A stretch of DNA of 64,000 nucleotides from Secundilactobacillus paracollinoides DSM 15502 = JCM 11969 (GCF_001311135.1 NZ_BBAG01000004.1:40473-104472); one strand, 5' to 3'; counted from the stretch's first letter, positions 27,162-37,290 are shown. The notes: generated by a model from the letters alone, not told the origin. Numbers and translations: made by a program.

Positions 27162-27461
27162 TTGAAGGCAAAGTACAAGGTTGAAGAATATATCGGCGTG
27201 CCCGTGGAGCAGGACCAAAGCGGCCACTACGTCATTAAGGATAAGGATTTTTCGCTGCACTCGTGGCGAACTGGACGGCATACAAAAGGCAAGTTTAAAC
27301 AGCTGGGTCAGGTCTTTTTGACCGAAAACAGTTTGATGGTCGCGGTCATTGACATGAAACCTGTGGCGTATAAGGACCGCCATGAGATTACGCCAATGGC
27401 GCGGTTTACTAGTGAAGTGGTTTCGGAGGAGATGTTGGCATTGGGAAGGACCAAGTTATAG
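27162..27461 (+). CDS. Hypothetical protein downstream of lipoate ligase
   Basis: A 99-residue basic protein with no recognised domain (MKAKYKVEEYIGVPVEQDQSG...). TTG at 27162 is preceded by GGAAG at 9 nt, and the gene starts 15 nt after lplA, so it is probably cotranscribed and may relate to lipoate use. The sequence alternates strand-like stretches (YIGVPVEQ, HYVIKDKDF, LMVAVIDMKPVAY). Its TAG stop begins TAGAGAGTGGACGG, the left edge of a structured repeat. Confidence 0.7.
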   Translation: MKAKYKVEEYIGVPVEQDQSGHYVIKDKDFSLHSWRTGRHTKGKFKQLGQVFLTENSLMVAVIDMKPVAYKDRHEITPMARFTSEVVSEEMLALGRTKL

Positions 27462-27740
27462 AGAGTGGACGGTTTGTAGGTAACCAGTCCGTTCCATTCC
27501 GCAATTTGGCACTCCGCCATAGTGGCTCGCGATGAAGCTAATTCAGCTGTCGCGGTGCGCCATCTGAATGGATCTTCATCGTCTCGCACATCAGTAACCG
27601 ACCACAGTACGGTCGCTAACTGATGTCGACACCATGGCTCCGTGCCAAATTGCTCCATTCCACTGACAATGAACGACGATATCAAACTAGTTAAGGATTG
27701 AAAGACAGTCAAAGGCCAGTTGGTAGAGAATCCGCCCTCG
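27459..27740 (+). repeat. R2 branched structured repeat, plus orientation
   Basis: R2 copy beginning at the stop codon of the preceding gene. Closing stem GCAATTTGGCAC (27501) / GTGCCAAATTGC (27642); internal hairpins CGATGAAG...CTTCATCG and CATCAGT-CCGACC / GGTCG-ACTGATG. About 95% identical to 30706-30965. See findings. Confidence 0.82.
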
Positions 27741-27867
27741 ACTGTTAGCATATCCATTAACTGGCTTGCTTCATATGATGCTCAAGTGAACAGTAATGAT
27801 GACCTAGCTTCTTTCGTACCGCATACGTAGACTGGTAGTACATGTTGATTTTTACCAGGATGTAGCT

Positions 27868-27945
27868 TAGAGGAGCCGTTCGGCATTGCAGCCGAAGCGA
27901 CCCCACCTCAGCCTGCAGGGCCAAACGGCGTAACGAAGCGACACG
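27868..27945 (-). repeat. R2 repeat, shortened copy, minus orientation
   Basis: Only the closing stem (GCCGTTCGGC / GCCAAACGGC), the next helix (GCAG / CTGC) and the conserved GAAGCGACCC are kept; the internal hairpins present in the copies at 31213 and 37097 are missing. Confidence 0.7.
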
Positions 27946-27991
27946 TCAACACTATTTAACTCACCAGACAGTTAAAAGATTCAAACCACAA

Positions 27992-28032
27992 CAAAAAAGG
28001 CGTCATCCAAAACTGGATGGCCCCTTTTTTTA
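27992..28032. terminator. Bidirectional terminator downstream of dapF
   Basis: AAAAAAGG-CGT-CATCC pairs with GGATG-GCC-CCTTTTTTT. T-tracts on both strands; serves the leftward lysC-dapF unit. Confidence 0.8.
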
Positions 28033-28044
28033 ATATAAACAGGT

Positions 28045-29055
28045 TTACTTCTTCACCTCAACCGCAGAAACAGTTGGCAGCCCATCCACAAAGTTCAAAT
28101 AGGCCGCTTCCTCGTCAGTTTCAGTAACATCAGTCGTTTCAACGGTCACATTAGCGTGGTGTAGATCAGCCTCGTCAACATCAATGACGTGCGTTTGAGT
28201 GGCGTTACCGATTAAATCAATGTAGTACCGGTCAGCGTCCTTGTGCACCTTAGTTTTAACCATGCCGCCGGGATTGTAAACGGTAATTGGGTCGTCAAAA
28301 TGGCCGAGGTTCGGGTGGACCATCGCGAAAGCCAGTGAAGTGGCTGACATACCGGTGCCACAGGCGTTGGTAAAGCCAACACCACGTTCAAAGGTTCGGA
28401 CAAAGAGTTGGTTAGGCCCAAGAATCTGCGCAAAGCTAACGTTGACGCCATCCGTAAAGTATTCGTTTGGCTTGTTCAACATGGTTCCTAATTTCCCAAG
28501 GTCATCGTTGTTGATCTCTTCTTCATCAACAAAACTGATGAGGTGTGGATTGGGCACTGCGATGGCCGTGAAGTTCAGACCAGGTAAGAAGGCCGGCACT
28601 GGCGAGTCGATCAGCGGCTGGTCGCCCAAGTTTTCAAATGGAAAGGCACTTGGATTAAAACGCACCGGTGAAATTTCAACACTAAAGGCGGGGACGTTGG
28701 CTGCTAAGTCGCTTTGTCGACTGACCTGCAGATCCGCTTGTAACGTTTCGACCTTGAATTGGTTGGTGTGATGTTTTTCAGCGAGATATCGGGAAACGGT
28801 TCGCAGACCGTTGCCGCACATGGAGGCTTCGCTGCCGTCTGCGTTGATCACACGCATTTGACCCAGAACGTTGTCGTGGGTCGACTCATCAACGACTAGC
28901 ACGCCATCGGCACCATTCAGGATGCCGGTCGCAGGATCGGTGACCTGTTGTGCGAGAGCGGTCAACTCTGCGTCATTTAATTTTTCAGAAAGGGTGGTTT
29001 GGTCGAGTAGAAAAAAATGGTTTTCAGAACCATGCACCTTGCGTAATTGCACCAT
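28045..29055 (-). CDS. dapF: Diaminopimelate epimerase
   Basis: Converts LL-DAP to meso-DAP, without cofactor, using two cysteines. Both active-site motifs are seen: SMCGNGLRTV (~residue 78) and ACGTGMSATS (~residue 233). At 336 residues it is longer than the usual ~275 because of a C-terminal extension rich in Asp/Glu/Thr (VTVETTDVTETDEEAAYLNF). It is downstream of lysC by 91 bp on the same strand. Intact. Confidence 0.95.
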   Translation of the reverse strand: MVQLRKVHGSENHFFLLDQTTLSEKLNDAELTALAQQVTDPATGILNGADGVLVVDESTHDNVLGQMRVINADGSEASMCGNGLRTVSRYLAEKHHTNQFKVETLQADLQVSRQSDLAANVPAFSVEISPVRFNPSAFPFENLGDQPLIDSPVPAFLPGLNFTAIAVPNPHLISFVDEEEINNDDLGKLGTMLNKPNEYFTDGVNVSFAQILGPNQLFVRTFERGVGFTNACGTGMSATSLAFAMVHPNLGHFDDPITVYNPGGMVKTKVHKDADRYYIDLIGNATQTHVIDVDEADLHHANVTVETTDVTETDEEAAYLNFVDGLPTVSAVEVKK

Positions 29056-29146
29056 GTAGAAGTCTCCTTGTTGGGTTAAGTGAATTAATAGAATTGCAGT
29101 TATTGTATCAGGCTGGTTGTCAAAAGTCGCGTGGATTGACTAAAAC

Positions 29147-30520
29147 TTAATCGTTCGCAACGGCGTGTTTGGTAAAAAACTCGTCATAGATGCATTTTAC
29201 AGCTTCATCCGCATCAGCTTGACGCGTGCCCAGCATGATTGAAATGCGGGACGCCCCTTGATTGATCATGTGGACGCCAATATTGTGGGCGGCCAGCGGT
29301 TCGATAATGTGCTCTGTGACACCGATCTGGTTACGCATGCCTTCACCGACAATCATGATGATGGCGTAATCGTTGATCCATTCGATGGTGTCGGGATGCA
29401 ACGCCTCTTGAATATCATGGCACATGGCGTGGATCGTTTCGGTGTCTAGCTGCGTCTTATCAAAAATAACAGTCAGGTCGTCGATTCCCGAGGGCATGTG
29501 TTCGTAGGAAACGTTGTATTTGTACAGCACCTGCAGAAGCTTGAGCGTAAAGCCGACTTCCTTGTTCAACAGGTAGCGGTGCAGGTAAAGTGCCGCAAAA
29601 CGATTTGAGCTCGCCACGCCCGTAATGGTTTGGGTAGGTTCAAAGTCTTTCTCGGGCACAATCAGAGTTCCCGGTAAGTCTGGCTGGTTGGTGTTCTTGA
29701 CGTTGATCGGAATCTGGCCTTCAATCGCGGGAATAATGGCTTCGTCGTGGAAGACGGAAAAACCAGCGTAGGAAAGTTCTCGCATTTCGCGATAGGTCAT
29801 CCGAGAGATGGCTTGCGGATGCGCAATGATCTTAGGGTTAGCCGCATAAATGGCGTTCACATCGGTAAAGTTTTCGTACCGGTCAGCGTGAAGACCGCGG
29901 GCAATGATTGCCCCCGTGATATCGGAGCCACCGCGAGAGAAGGTGGCAATTTGGCCGTTCTTTGTAAAGCCAAAGAAACCAGGGAAAATTAATTTCTCAT
30001 CCCCGTAACTCAAGCGGTCAAGGTTGTCGTAGGTTTCAGGCAAGACTGTTGCGTTGTTCGGTTCATCGCTGACAATGAGGCCGCATTCCTTCGGGTCGAC
30101 AAAACGTGCCTTGATACCCAGGTTATTGAGCACGGTAGCCATAAGCCGGGCGTTGAGCCGCTCGCCATGAGCCTTGAAGGCGGCCATGAGATAGTCGTCG
30201 TTGGGGTAGATGTGGTGGGGTAAATTAACGATGGCCTCTTTGATCGGTGTCATTTCTTCAGCAGGCACGTTGAAGTACGTGCCGATGGCCTGATACCGCG
30301 CAGAAATTTGTGCCACGATCTCAGAGTAGTCCTTGTGCGCAATCGTTAATGTTGCATATTTGATTAAAAGGTCCGTCACCTTAATGTCGGTATCGTGACG
30401 TTTACCAGGAGCCGAGGTAACCACCACCTGGCGCGCTGGATCTGACTTAATGATATCAATTACCTTTTCAAACTGGGGGCCATCCGCAAGCGAACTCCCA
30501 CCAAACTTAACGATCTTCAC
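29147..30520 (-). CDS. lysC: Aspartate kinase
   Basis: First step of the aspartate pathway (aspartyl-phosphate formation). A 457-residue protein: kinase domain with VKIVKFGGSSLADG at the start, SRGGSDITGAI and the DVNAIYAANPKI segment, followed by two ACT domains for feedback control (QVLYKYNVSYEHMPSG..., MIVGEGMRNQIGVTEHII). GTG at 30520 with GAGGAG 9 nt upstream is chosen; a longer frame adds nine residues ahead of that ribosome site. No lysine riboswitch is seen on this side, so control may be by enzyme feedback. Intact. Confidence 0.95.
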   Translation of the reverse strand: MKIVKFGGSSLADGPQFEKVIDIIKSDPARQVVVTSAPGKRHDTDIKVTDLLIKYATLTIAHKDYSEIVAQISARYQAIGTYFNVPAEEMTPIKEAIVNLPHHIYPNDDYLMAAFKAHGERLNARLMATVLNNLGIKARFVDPKECGLIVSDEPNNATVLPETYDNLDRLSYGDEKLIFPGFFGFTKNGQIATFSRGGSDITGAIIARGLHADRYENFTDVNAIYAANPKIIAHPQAISRMTYREMRELSYAGFSVFHDEAIIPAIEGQIPINVKNTNQPDLPGTLIVPEKDFEPTQTITGVASSNRFAALYLHRYLLNKEVGFTLKLLQVLYKYNVSYEHMPSGIDDLTVIFDKTQLDTETIHAMCHDIQEALHPDTIEWINDYAIIMIVGEGMRNQIGVTEHIIEPLAAHNIGVHMINQGASRISIMLGTRQADADEAVKCIYDEFFTKHAVAND

Positions 30521-30705
30521 ATCAATACACTCCTCAATTCGTAACACCTGAGTTCTCAGTTATCACTATTTGTTAATAATTAAATCGAATTCTAACTTTT
30601 TTTAAGTGGTTGTGCAACTGTCTTTATTTTAGTTTGCGGTTCAAAATGATTCGCTTAGATAGTAATAACTATTTTTATCATGTTATTTAAGTGACGTTTT
30701 TTATG
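30521..30705 (-). promoter_or_regulatory. Upstream region of lysC
   Basis: AT-rich leader of lysC with no recognisable riboswitch. No convincing -35/-10 pair with standard spacing was picked out. Confidence 0.3.
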
Positions 30706-30965
30706 AGAGTCCGTTGCATTCCGTAATTTGGCACTCCGCATAGTAGCTCGCGATGAAGCTAATTCAGCTGTCGCGATGCGCCATCTGAATGGATCTCCAT
30801 CGACTCGCACATCAGTAACCGACCAAGAAACGGTCGCTAACTGATGTCGACACCATGGCTCCGTGCCAAATTACTCCATTCCACTAACAATGAACGACGA
30901 TATCAAACTAGTTAAGGATTGAAAGACAGTCAAAGCCAGTTGGTAGAGAATCCGCCTCGACTGCA
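30706..30965 (+). repeat. R2 branched structured repeat, plus orientation
   Basis: Near-duplicate of 27459-27740. Its closing stem is GTAATTTGGCAC / GTGCCAAATTAC, i.e. one C-G pair of the other copy is T-A here on both arms, a compensatory change. Confidence 0.82.
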
Positions 30966-31212
30966 GGACAGTCATACGGAGCGACTCTTCGAATACTGAA
31001 TAAGGGTAACCCTAATCCTTCGAAATAACGGGATTTATGCATAACATGAGGGCGAATAGACTGAATTGGACAGATGAATTTGCAAGTTTAAAGTAGCATT
31101 AACATACCATCAATCTTTGAGGACTCGCTCAAATTGACTACCTGACCAGTCAAGGGCGGATTCATATCAAACTGGGGTTAATGCTTTTTTGATATTCAAT
31201 GACTTTATGCGA

Positions 31213-31412
31213 GAAGCACTCTGTAGCGTAACGGAACGGGGTGGCATTGCGGAATGGTGTGTCGATGGTTGTTAGCGAGGGTCCTTTCCTCGCTTATAAC
31301 CATGGGAGACGGAGGAGATCCACTTTCGTTGACCGCCAGGGGCGGGCAATGAAAGTTAGCTCCGGAGCGACCCACACCATGGAGCAGGGCCACCCCGTGG
31401 AGTGAAGCGACA
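31213..31412 (-). repeat. R2 branched structured repeat, minus orientation
   Basis: Closing stem CGGGGTGGC / GCCACCCCG, second helix ATGGTGTG / CACACCAT, hairpin ATGGTT..TTAGCGAGG / CCTCGCTTATAACCAT, and a fourth helix ACTTTC / GAAAGT. Conserved unpaired-looking segments are GGGAGACGGAGGAGATCC and GGAGCGACCCAC. Confidence 0.8.
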
Positions 31413-31499
31413 ATAGAAAACAAACCCAAAAGGTTTGCGATTTCAAAGGATATTGGACAAAATATAAGCGCTTAATGTGAAAGATTGGTTAAAAGGGGG

Positions 31500-31526
31500 T
31501 TGACTATCTGAAAGAATCATTATAAT
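31500..31526 (+). promoter_or_regulatory. Promoter of the lysA operon
   Basis: TTGACT (31500-31505) and TATAAT (31521-31526), 15 nt apart, immediately upstream of the lysine riboswitch. The spacing is short but the boxes and position are convincing. Confidence 0.6.
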
Positions 31527-31540
31527 ATCTTTAGTAAATC

Positions 31541-31712
31541 GAAGAGGTTGCGACCAATAAGAGTCGGTTAGTCGAGTTTCTGTATGGATGTTGACACTAA
31601 CTTAAAGGGGCGGTCGCCGAAGCGCTGATAGCATACAGCTATCAGTTAGCTGGGACGTTGTTGAATAAATGACGGACTGTCGCGAGCTACGTGCTCGCGG
31701 GGCGCTATCGAA
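31541..31712 (+). promoter_or_regulatory. Lysine riboswitch (L box)
   Basis: Lysine-sensing aptamer in the 5' leader of lysA. The conserved core elements occur in order: AGAGGTTGCGACC...AAGAGT (31543-31564), AAAGGGGCGGTCGCCGAAGC (31604-31623), the CTGATAG / CTATCAG hairpin, GCTGGGACGTTGTTGAATAA (31649-31668), ACTGTCGCGAG and GGGGCGCTATC. These match the B. subtilis lysC leader pattern. A terminator follows, so lysine should stop transcription of the DAP operon. Confidence 0.93.
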
Positions 31713-31750
31713 CTGATACCAAATGAATCTTGTGATCGAACTATTTTGGG

Positions 31751-31788
31751 GTCCTTTTGTTTAGCGTAAACAAAAGGGCCCTTTTTTG
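31751..31788 (+). terminator. Expression-platform terminator of the lysine riboswitch
   Basis: CCTTTTGTTTA pairs with TAAACAAAAGG around GCG and is followed by GCCCTTTTTT, 50 nt before lysA. It lies between aptamer and start codon, as required for attenuation. Confidence 0.9.
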
Positions 31789-31837
31789 ATGCAAATTGGC
31801 CGCAGCCCACGATAAAAACTATTTGGAGGTCACAGGA

Positions 31838-33150
31838 ATGAGTGAACAAGTATCAAACCAACAGATTAACGATGCAGGACATTTAACCATCGGCGGCGTG
31901 GATGCACTGGAATTAGCTCAGCAATACCAAACGCCGTTAGCAGTGTACGATGTGTCAAAGATTCGCGACCAGATCCGCCGGTTTAAATCCGTGTTTGAGG
32001 ACAACGGCGTCGACTACGCTGTGACCTATGCCAGTAAGGCGTTCGCAACCATTGCCATGTATCAAGTGGTCGACCAAGAAGGCGCCCACATCGACGTGGT
32101 GTCAGGCGGCGAACTTTACACAGCCTTGCAAGCGCACTTTCCGGCCGCTAACATCAGTTCCATGGCAACAACAAGTCCTATGATGAACTTGAAATGGCCA
32201 TTGAAAATCACGTCGGTACCATTGTGCTGGATAACTTCCATGAAATTGAGCAACTCAGTGACGTGTTGGAGAAACACGATGCCAGCGTTCAGGTTATGAT
32301 GCGCATCACCCCAGGGATTTACGCCCACACCCACGAATACATTCAAACGGGTCAGGAGGATTCCAAGTTTGGCTTTGACCTTAAAACAGGCTTGGCAGAC
32401 AAGGCCTTGCAACAGGTGCTTGCGAACAAGCGGATGAACATGATCGGGATTCACGCCCACATCGGTTCCCAAATTTTTGAACTGAACGGCTTCCAAATGG
32501 CAGCTGAAAAATTAGTTGACATTGCTGCCGAATGGCACACCAAGTGTGGGTATCAACCACAGGTAATCAACGTGGGTGGCGGCTTCGGCATTCGCTACAC
32601 CAAGGATGACAATCCGTTAGCACCCGAAGCGTTTGTCGATGCCATCGTCAAGACAATCAAACAAAGTGCCGCCGATAAGGGATTAACGATGCCAGCGGTT
32701 TGGATCGAACCGGGCCGTTCAATTGCCGGTCCTGCCGGTTACACCCTTTACACAGTGGGCGGACGCAAGGATGTTGACGGTCTGACCTCGTATCTGACGG
32801 TTGACGGCGGCATGGGCGATAACATCCGTCCCGCGCTGTATCAAGCGGAATACGAAGCCGTTTTGGCTAGTGATCCGTTCGCGAAGACGACCGAAACGGT
32901 GCACCTGGCCGGTAAGTACTGTGAGTCAGGCGATATCCTGATCGACCAAGCACACCTGCCAGCCACCAAGCCGGGTGACGTGCTCGCCATGTTGGATACC
33001 GGTGCTTACGGTTACTCGATGGCCTCCAACTACAACCGAAATGGTCGGCCAGCCGTTGTGTTTGTCGAAAATGGCAAGTCGCAGGTTGTTGTTAAACGTG
33101 AGTCTTACGCTGATATGACGCGGTTAGACCAATCCTACGATCCTGAATAA
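31838..33150 (+). CDS. lysA: Diaminopimelate decarboxylase (one frame break)
   Basis: PLP enzyme making lysine from meso-DAP; about 437 residues. Seen: YASKAFAT with the PLP lysine, VVSGGELYTA, HIGSQIF, GGGFGIRYT, EPGRSI, GKYCESGDIL with the active-site Cys and GAYGYSMASNYN. The first 105 residues are in one frame and the rest in another: one T missing at about 32158 (AGTTCCATGG for AGTTTCCATGG) restores ANISFHGNNKSYDELEMA. ATG 31838 has GGAGGT 7 nt upstream. First gene of the riboswitch-controlled operon lysA-dapH-dapL-dapA-dapB. Confidence 0.93.
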
Positions 33151-33192
33151 ACTAAAAAAACTTCCTATTATAATTGAGAAAGAGGTATTTAA

Positions 33193-33903
33193 ATGGCAAC
33201 CCTAGACGCACAAGCAATTATTGATTTTATTGGTAACGCCGACAAGAAGACGCCGGTGAAGGTTTATATCAAAGGCGACCTTGACCAGCTGACCGTCCCC
33301 TCAAGCATCAAAGCGTACGTGGAAACAAGGACGGGTGTGTTATTCGGCGATTGGGCTGACATCAAGCCCTTCTTAAAGGATAACCAATCCCAGATCACCG
33401 ACTACGATATTGAAAATGACACGCGTAACTCCGCCGTTCCATTATTAGATATGAAGGAAATCAACGCGCGTATCGAACCTGGCGCCATCATCCGTGACCA
33501 AGTGCTGATCGGCGACAATGCCGTCATCATGATGGGGGCGATCATCAACATCGGTGCTGAAATCGGGGCCGATACAATGATCGACATGGGCGCCGTGCTT
33601 GGTGGCCGGGCCATCGTTGGCAAACACGCCCACATTGGTGCCGGAACCGTCCTTGCCGGGGTCGTGGAACCCGCTTCCGCTCAGCCCGTTCGCGTTGACG
33701 ATAACGTGTTGATCGGGGCAAACGCTGTTGTGATCGAAGGCGTCCACGTCGGTGAAGGTGCAGTTGTTGCGGCCGGCGCCGTTGTGACGAAGGACGTTGC
33801 TCCGCACACGATGGTTGCTGGGGTTCCTGCTCAATTTATTAAGAACGTTGATGACCAGACCGAATCTAAGACCGGCCTGGAAGACGATTTAAGAAAGATG
33901 TGA
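33193..33903 (+). CDS. dapH: Tetrahydrodipicolinate N-acetyltransferase
   Basis: Acetylates tetrahydrodipicolinate in the acetylase branch of the DAP pathway. A 236-residue left-handed beta-helix enzyme: N-terminal helical domain, then hexapeptide repeats ([42 protein letters not shown]) and [13 protein letters not shown] near the end. AAAGAGG precedes ATG by 7 nt. Four bases separate its stop from the deacetylase ATG. Intact; sometimes named dapD. Confidence 0.95.
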   Translation: MATLDAQAIIDFIGNADKKTPVKVYIKGDLDQLTVPSSIKAYVETRTGVLFGDWADIKPFLKDNQSQITDYDIENDTRNSAVPLLDMKEINARIEPGAIIRDQVLIGDNAVIMMGAIINIGAEIGADTMIDMGAVLGGRAIVGKHAHIGAGTVLAGVVEPASAQPVRVDDNVLIGANAVVIEGVHVGEGAVVAAGAVVTKDVAPHTMVAGVPAQFIKNVDDQTESKTGLEDDLRKM

Positions 33904-33907
33904 TTAC

Positions 33908-35058
33908 ATGCCTGTACTAACAGAAGAAAGTCTCATTCAGATTCGGCGTGACCTGCACGCCATGCCAGAGTTAGCCCTCAATGAAGTCCGAACCGAAGCT
34001 TATTTGGAGAAAGTCATCAGTGGCTTTAACCAGGCGCATTTGACGGTCAAACACATTGCGGACCTGCCGACTGCCCTGTTAGTACGGGTGGCTGGCAGTC
34101 ATCCTAAACGCACTTTAGGATACCGCACCGACATTGATGCGCTGCCAGTCAGTGAAAAAACAGGCTTACCGTTTGCGTCAAAGAATCCCGGTGTCATGCA
34201 CGCTTGCGGCCATGACATCCATATGACGGTTGCGTTGGGTGTCCTGAGTTATTTTTCAGAACATCAGCCGACTGACAACATGATCTTCTTTTTCCAACCC
34301 GCTGAAGAAAGTAAGAATGGCGGGAAATTGGCATACGAACTTGGCGTGTTAGAAGGCGAGTGGCGGCCGGATGAATTTTATGGGTTGCACGACAATCCTG
34401 ATTTGCCTGCTGGCGCGATTGGCTGTCGGATGGGGACGTTGTTTGCCGGCACCACCGAGGTCAACATCGACCTGGAAGGCAAGGGCGGCCACGCGGCTAC
34501 CCGCAAGATGCCAACGACATGGTGGTGGCTGCGGCGCAACTGATCGGCCAAGTGCAAACCATCATTTCCCGCAGTATTGATCCCATCGAAGGCGGCGTGA
34601 TCACGTTAGGCAAGATGGAAGCGGGCACGATCCGCAACGTCATTGCCGGCCACGCTCACATTGAAGGCACCATTCGTGGCCTGACCCAAACGATGATTCA
34701 AAAAATCGACCAGCGCCTGCAAGAAGTCGGCGCCGGCATCGCAAAGAGTTTCAATGCGCAGGTGACCGTCACCTTGAACCAGGGTGGGTACCTGCCAGTA
34801 GAAAATGACCCAGAACTGACCCGTCGTTTCATCACGTATATGAAGCAAAACGACGACGTCACCTTTATTGAAACGGAACCCGCCATGACCGGTGAGGACT
34901 TCGGCTACCTATTATCGAAGATTCCTGGCACCATGTTCTGGCTCGGGGTGGAAGACGACTCCCAGTTGCATTCCGCCACGTTGAACCCAGATGAATCTGC
35001 AATTGCAAAAGGCATCACCGGTATTACAGGGTTTCTAGAATCCCGAATGGCTGACTAA
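33908..35058 (+). CDS. dapL: N-acetyldiaminopimelate deacetylase (one frame break)
   Basis: M20 metallopeptidase of about 384 residues removing the acetyl group from N-acetyl-LL-DAP. Metal-site motifs: YRTDIDALPV, HACGHDIHM, FFQPAEESKNGG; catalytic-domain end MTGEDFGYLL. The dimerisation domain begins GGHAATRK and then shifts frame: one A missing at about 34506 (CGCAAGATG for CGCAAAGATG) restores RKDANDMVVAAAQLIGQ. The neighbours dapH and dapA fix the substrate. ATG follows the dapH stop by four bases. Confidence 0.92.
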
Positions 35059-35097
35059 TTTGCACCCGACAGTTAAAGTAGAAAGAGGAGAACGACT

Positions 35098-36017
35098 ATG
35101 ACTAAATTGAATAACATCGATTTAATGACCGCCATCATTACCCCGTTTGACGGCAACGATAACATTGATTACACCAGTCTGGAACGCTTAACGAACCACT
35201 TATTTGAGACGGGCAGCCGCGGGTTCGTCATCGGCGGGACCACGGGCGAAACGCCGACGCTGACCCACGATGAAAAGATCGACCTCTACACGCGTTTGCG
35301 CAAATCGTAAACGGTCGCGGTCCAGTCATTGCCGGTACTGGCAGCAACAATACCCGCGAGACTGCTGAATTAACGCGCGAAGTCTCCCAGATCGCCGGCG
35401 TTGATTACATGTTGGTCGTTGTGCCCTACTACAACAAGCCAAACCAACGCGGGATGATCGCCCACTTTACCACGGTTGCGGACGCGTCCGAGAAGCCGTT
35501 GATCATTTACAATATTCCGGGGCGGACTGGTGTGACAATGGCAAATGAGACCATTATCGAATTGTCGAAGAATCCAAACATTGCGGGTGTTAAGCAATGC
35601 ACGTCAATTGAAGATATTGAATATCTGGTTGAACACACGGCGCCCGGGTTCAGCGTGTACTCTGGCGAAGACGCACAAGCCCTCGCTGCAAAGACGGTGG
35701 GCGGTGCCGGTGTTATTTCCGTAGCGGCCCACATCTACGGCGCTGAAATGCGCAAGATGTATGATGCCATTGAATCAGGCGACGTTGCTACAGCGGGTCA
35801 ACTGCAACGTCAGCTAACCCCAAAGATGGCCGCCTTATTCGTGTTCCCATCACCGTCACCCGTCAAGGCCGTTTTAAATGCGCAGGGCTTCGAAGTCGGC
35901 AGCAGCCGGATGCCCGTTTTACCATTGAACGATCCTGAAAAGCGGGAACTGGCCGTTGCTTTAGGGCTTGACCAGGACGCACTGTTACACGAAGTTTCGC
36001 AAGAGTTAGGAGTATAG
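35098..36017 (+). CDS. dapA: 4-hydroxy-tetrahydrodipicolinate synthase (one frame break)
   Basis: Condenses pyruvate with aspartate semialdehyde through a Schiff-base lysine. About 307 residues: N-terminal [20 protein letters not shown] with Tyr, NIPGRTGV, and GVKQCTS with the active Lys. The N-terminal 66 residues and the remainder lie in different frames: one T missing at about 35296 (CGTTTGCG for CGTTTTGCG) restores [27 protein letters not shown] stands 8 nt before ATG. Third enzyme step of the operon. Confidence 0.93.
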
Positions 36018-36019
36018 CC

Positions 36020-36802
36020 ATGACCACAAAAGTGTTAGTTGCTGGATTTACCGGCGCGATGGGACAAAAGGCAGTCAATTTGGTCAACGAGAGTGATGGA
36101 TTTGTCCTCACAGCTGTTTTCGCGGCGGGATTAACGTCCACGACACCTGCAGACTACGACTTGCCCGCCAACGTTGCGGTGTTTAGCAGCCTAGCTGATA
36201 TTGAGACGGATGCTGAGATCTGGATCGACTTTACATTGCCAAGCGCGGTATACGCAGACACGACCTTTGCCATTGAACACGGCATTCATCCGGTAATCGG
36301 GACGACCGGTTTAACGGATGATCAGGAGACTGAACTGCAGGCACTGTCAAAAGAAAAGGGACTGGGCGGCATTATCGCGCCAAACTTTGGGATGTCGGCG
36401 GTCTTATTGATGAAGTTTGCAAAGGAGGCTGCGGCCTACTTCCCAGACGTTGAGATCATTGAAATGCACCACGGTGACAAGGCGGATGCTCCATCCGGAA
36501 CGGCGCTGAGTACTGCTAAGTTGATCGACGAAGTTCGGCCGGCGCACAAACAGGGCAACGAAAACGAGACTGAAACGTTAGCCAATGTCCGCGGCGGCGA
36601 TTACAACGGTATTCGGATCCACGCGGTACGGTTGCCAGGTTATCTCGCCCACGAACAGGTCCTCTTTGGCGGCCCAGGTGAAGCCCTGACCATTCGCCAA
36701 GATTCTTTTGACCGCAGCTCGTTTATGACCGGCGTGAAAGTCGCAATCGACAAAGTCAGTGGGCTTTCTGAATTGGTGATTGGGTTGGAAAACGTGCTTT
36801 AA
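36020..36802 (+). CDS. dapB: 4-hydroxy-tetrahydrodipicolinate reductase
   Basis: NAD(P)H-dependent reductase of 260 residues. Seen: [15 protein letters not shown] dinucleotide loop, [21 protein letters not shown], the catalytic [16 protein letters not shown] with His pair and Lys, and [21 protein letters not shown] lies two bases after the dapA stop, with TTAGGAG inside dapA as ribosome site. Last gene of the lysA operon; a terminator follows. Intact. Confidence 0.96.
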   Translation: MTTKVLVAGFTGAMGQKAVNLVNESDGFVLTAVFAAGLTSTTPADYDLPANVAVFSSLADIETDAEIWIDFTLPSAVYADTTFAIEHGIHPVIGTTGLTDDQETELQALSKEKGLGGIIAPNFGMSAVLLMKFAKEAAAYFPDVEIIEMHHGDKADAPSGTALSTAKLIDEVRPAHKQGNENETETLANVRGGDYNGIRIHAVRLPGYLAHEQVLFGGPGEALTIRQDSFDRSSFMTGVKVAIDKVSGLSELVIGLENVL

Positions 36803-36815
36803 ACAAAAATAACAA

Positions 36816-36868
36816 GAAAAAGCGAGAGCACGCAATTCGCCTTGAACTGGATGTCTTTCGCTTTTTTT
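36816..36868. terminator. Terminator of the lysA-dapB operon
   Basis: AAAAAGCGAGAG pairs with CTTTCGCTTTTTTT (one mismatch), loop of about 25 nt. Confidence 0.75.
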
Positions 36869-37096
36869 GACCAAAAATTTTACTGATTTCACCAGGGTAA
36901 GTTGTTTTTCTCAGGCAACTTAGTGTTAGCGCATGATGGTGAAATGATGAAGATGATTGAACAATAATGTGTTAATGAAGTGGTTTTCAACATGTCGTAC
37001 ATGCCACAACGTGTACAATTAGACACTATTGCGCAAGTTAAGCTTTCGTGAGCACCACTATGCGTGATAATTTCATATGGTGATTGCTATAAGTAT

Positions 37097-37290
37097 CGTA
37101 GCGTAGTGGAGTCGTTCGGAATTGCAGGCTGTGGTGTCGGTGATCGTTAGCGACTGTTCTTTAGTCGGTTACGACCACGGGAGACGTAGGAGATCCTTGA
37201 ATTTCTGCTAAGACATTCAATAACTCCCCAAAGCGACCCACTTCAGCCTGCAGGGCCGAGCGACGCAACGGAGTGGCAGTTCGAGACATG
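37097..37290 (-). repeat. R2 branched structured repeat, minus orientation
   Basis: Closing stem GTCGTTCGG / CCGAGCGAC, second helix GCAGGCTG / CAGCCTGC, hairpin with GTTAGCGAC / GTCGGTTAC, and hairpin TTGAAT / ATTCAA. Helices differ from those at 31213 but pair in the same places; GGGAGACGTAGGAGATCC and AAGCGACCCAC are conserved. Confidence 0.8.

Noticed and set aside
30521..30705. A second lysine riboswitch in front of lysC
   Set aside because: The conserved AGAGG...AAGGGG...GCCGAAGC elements are absent on the minus strand here.
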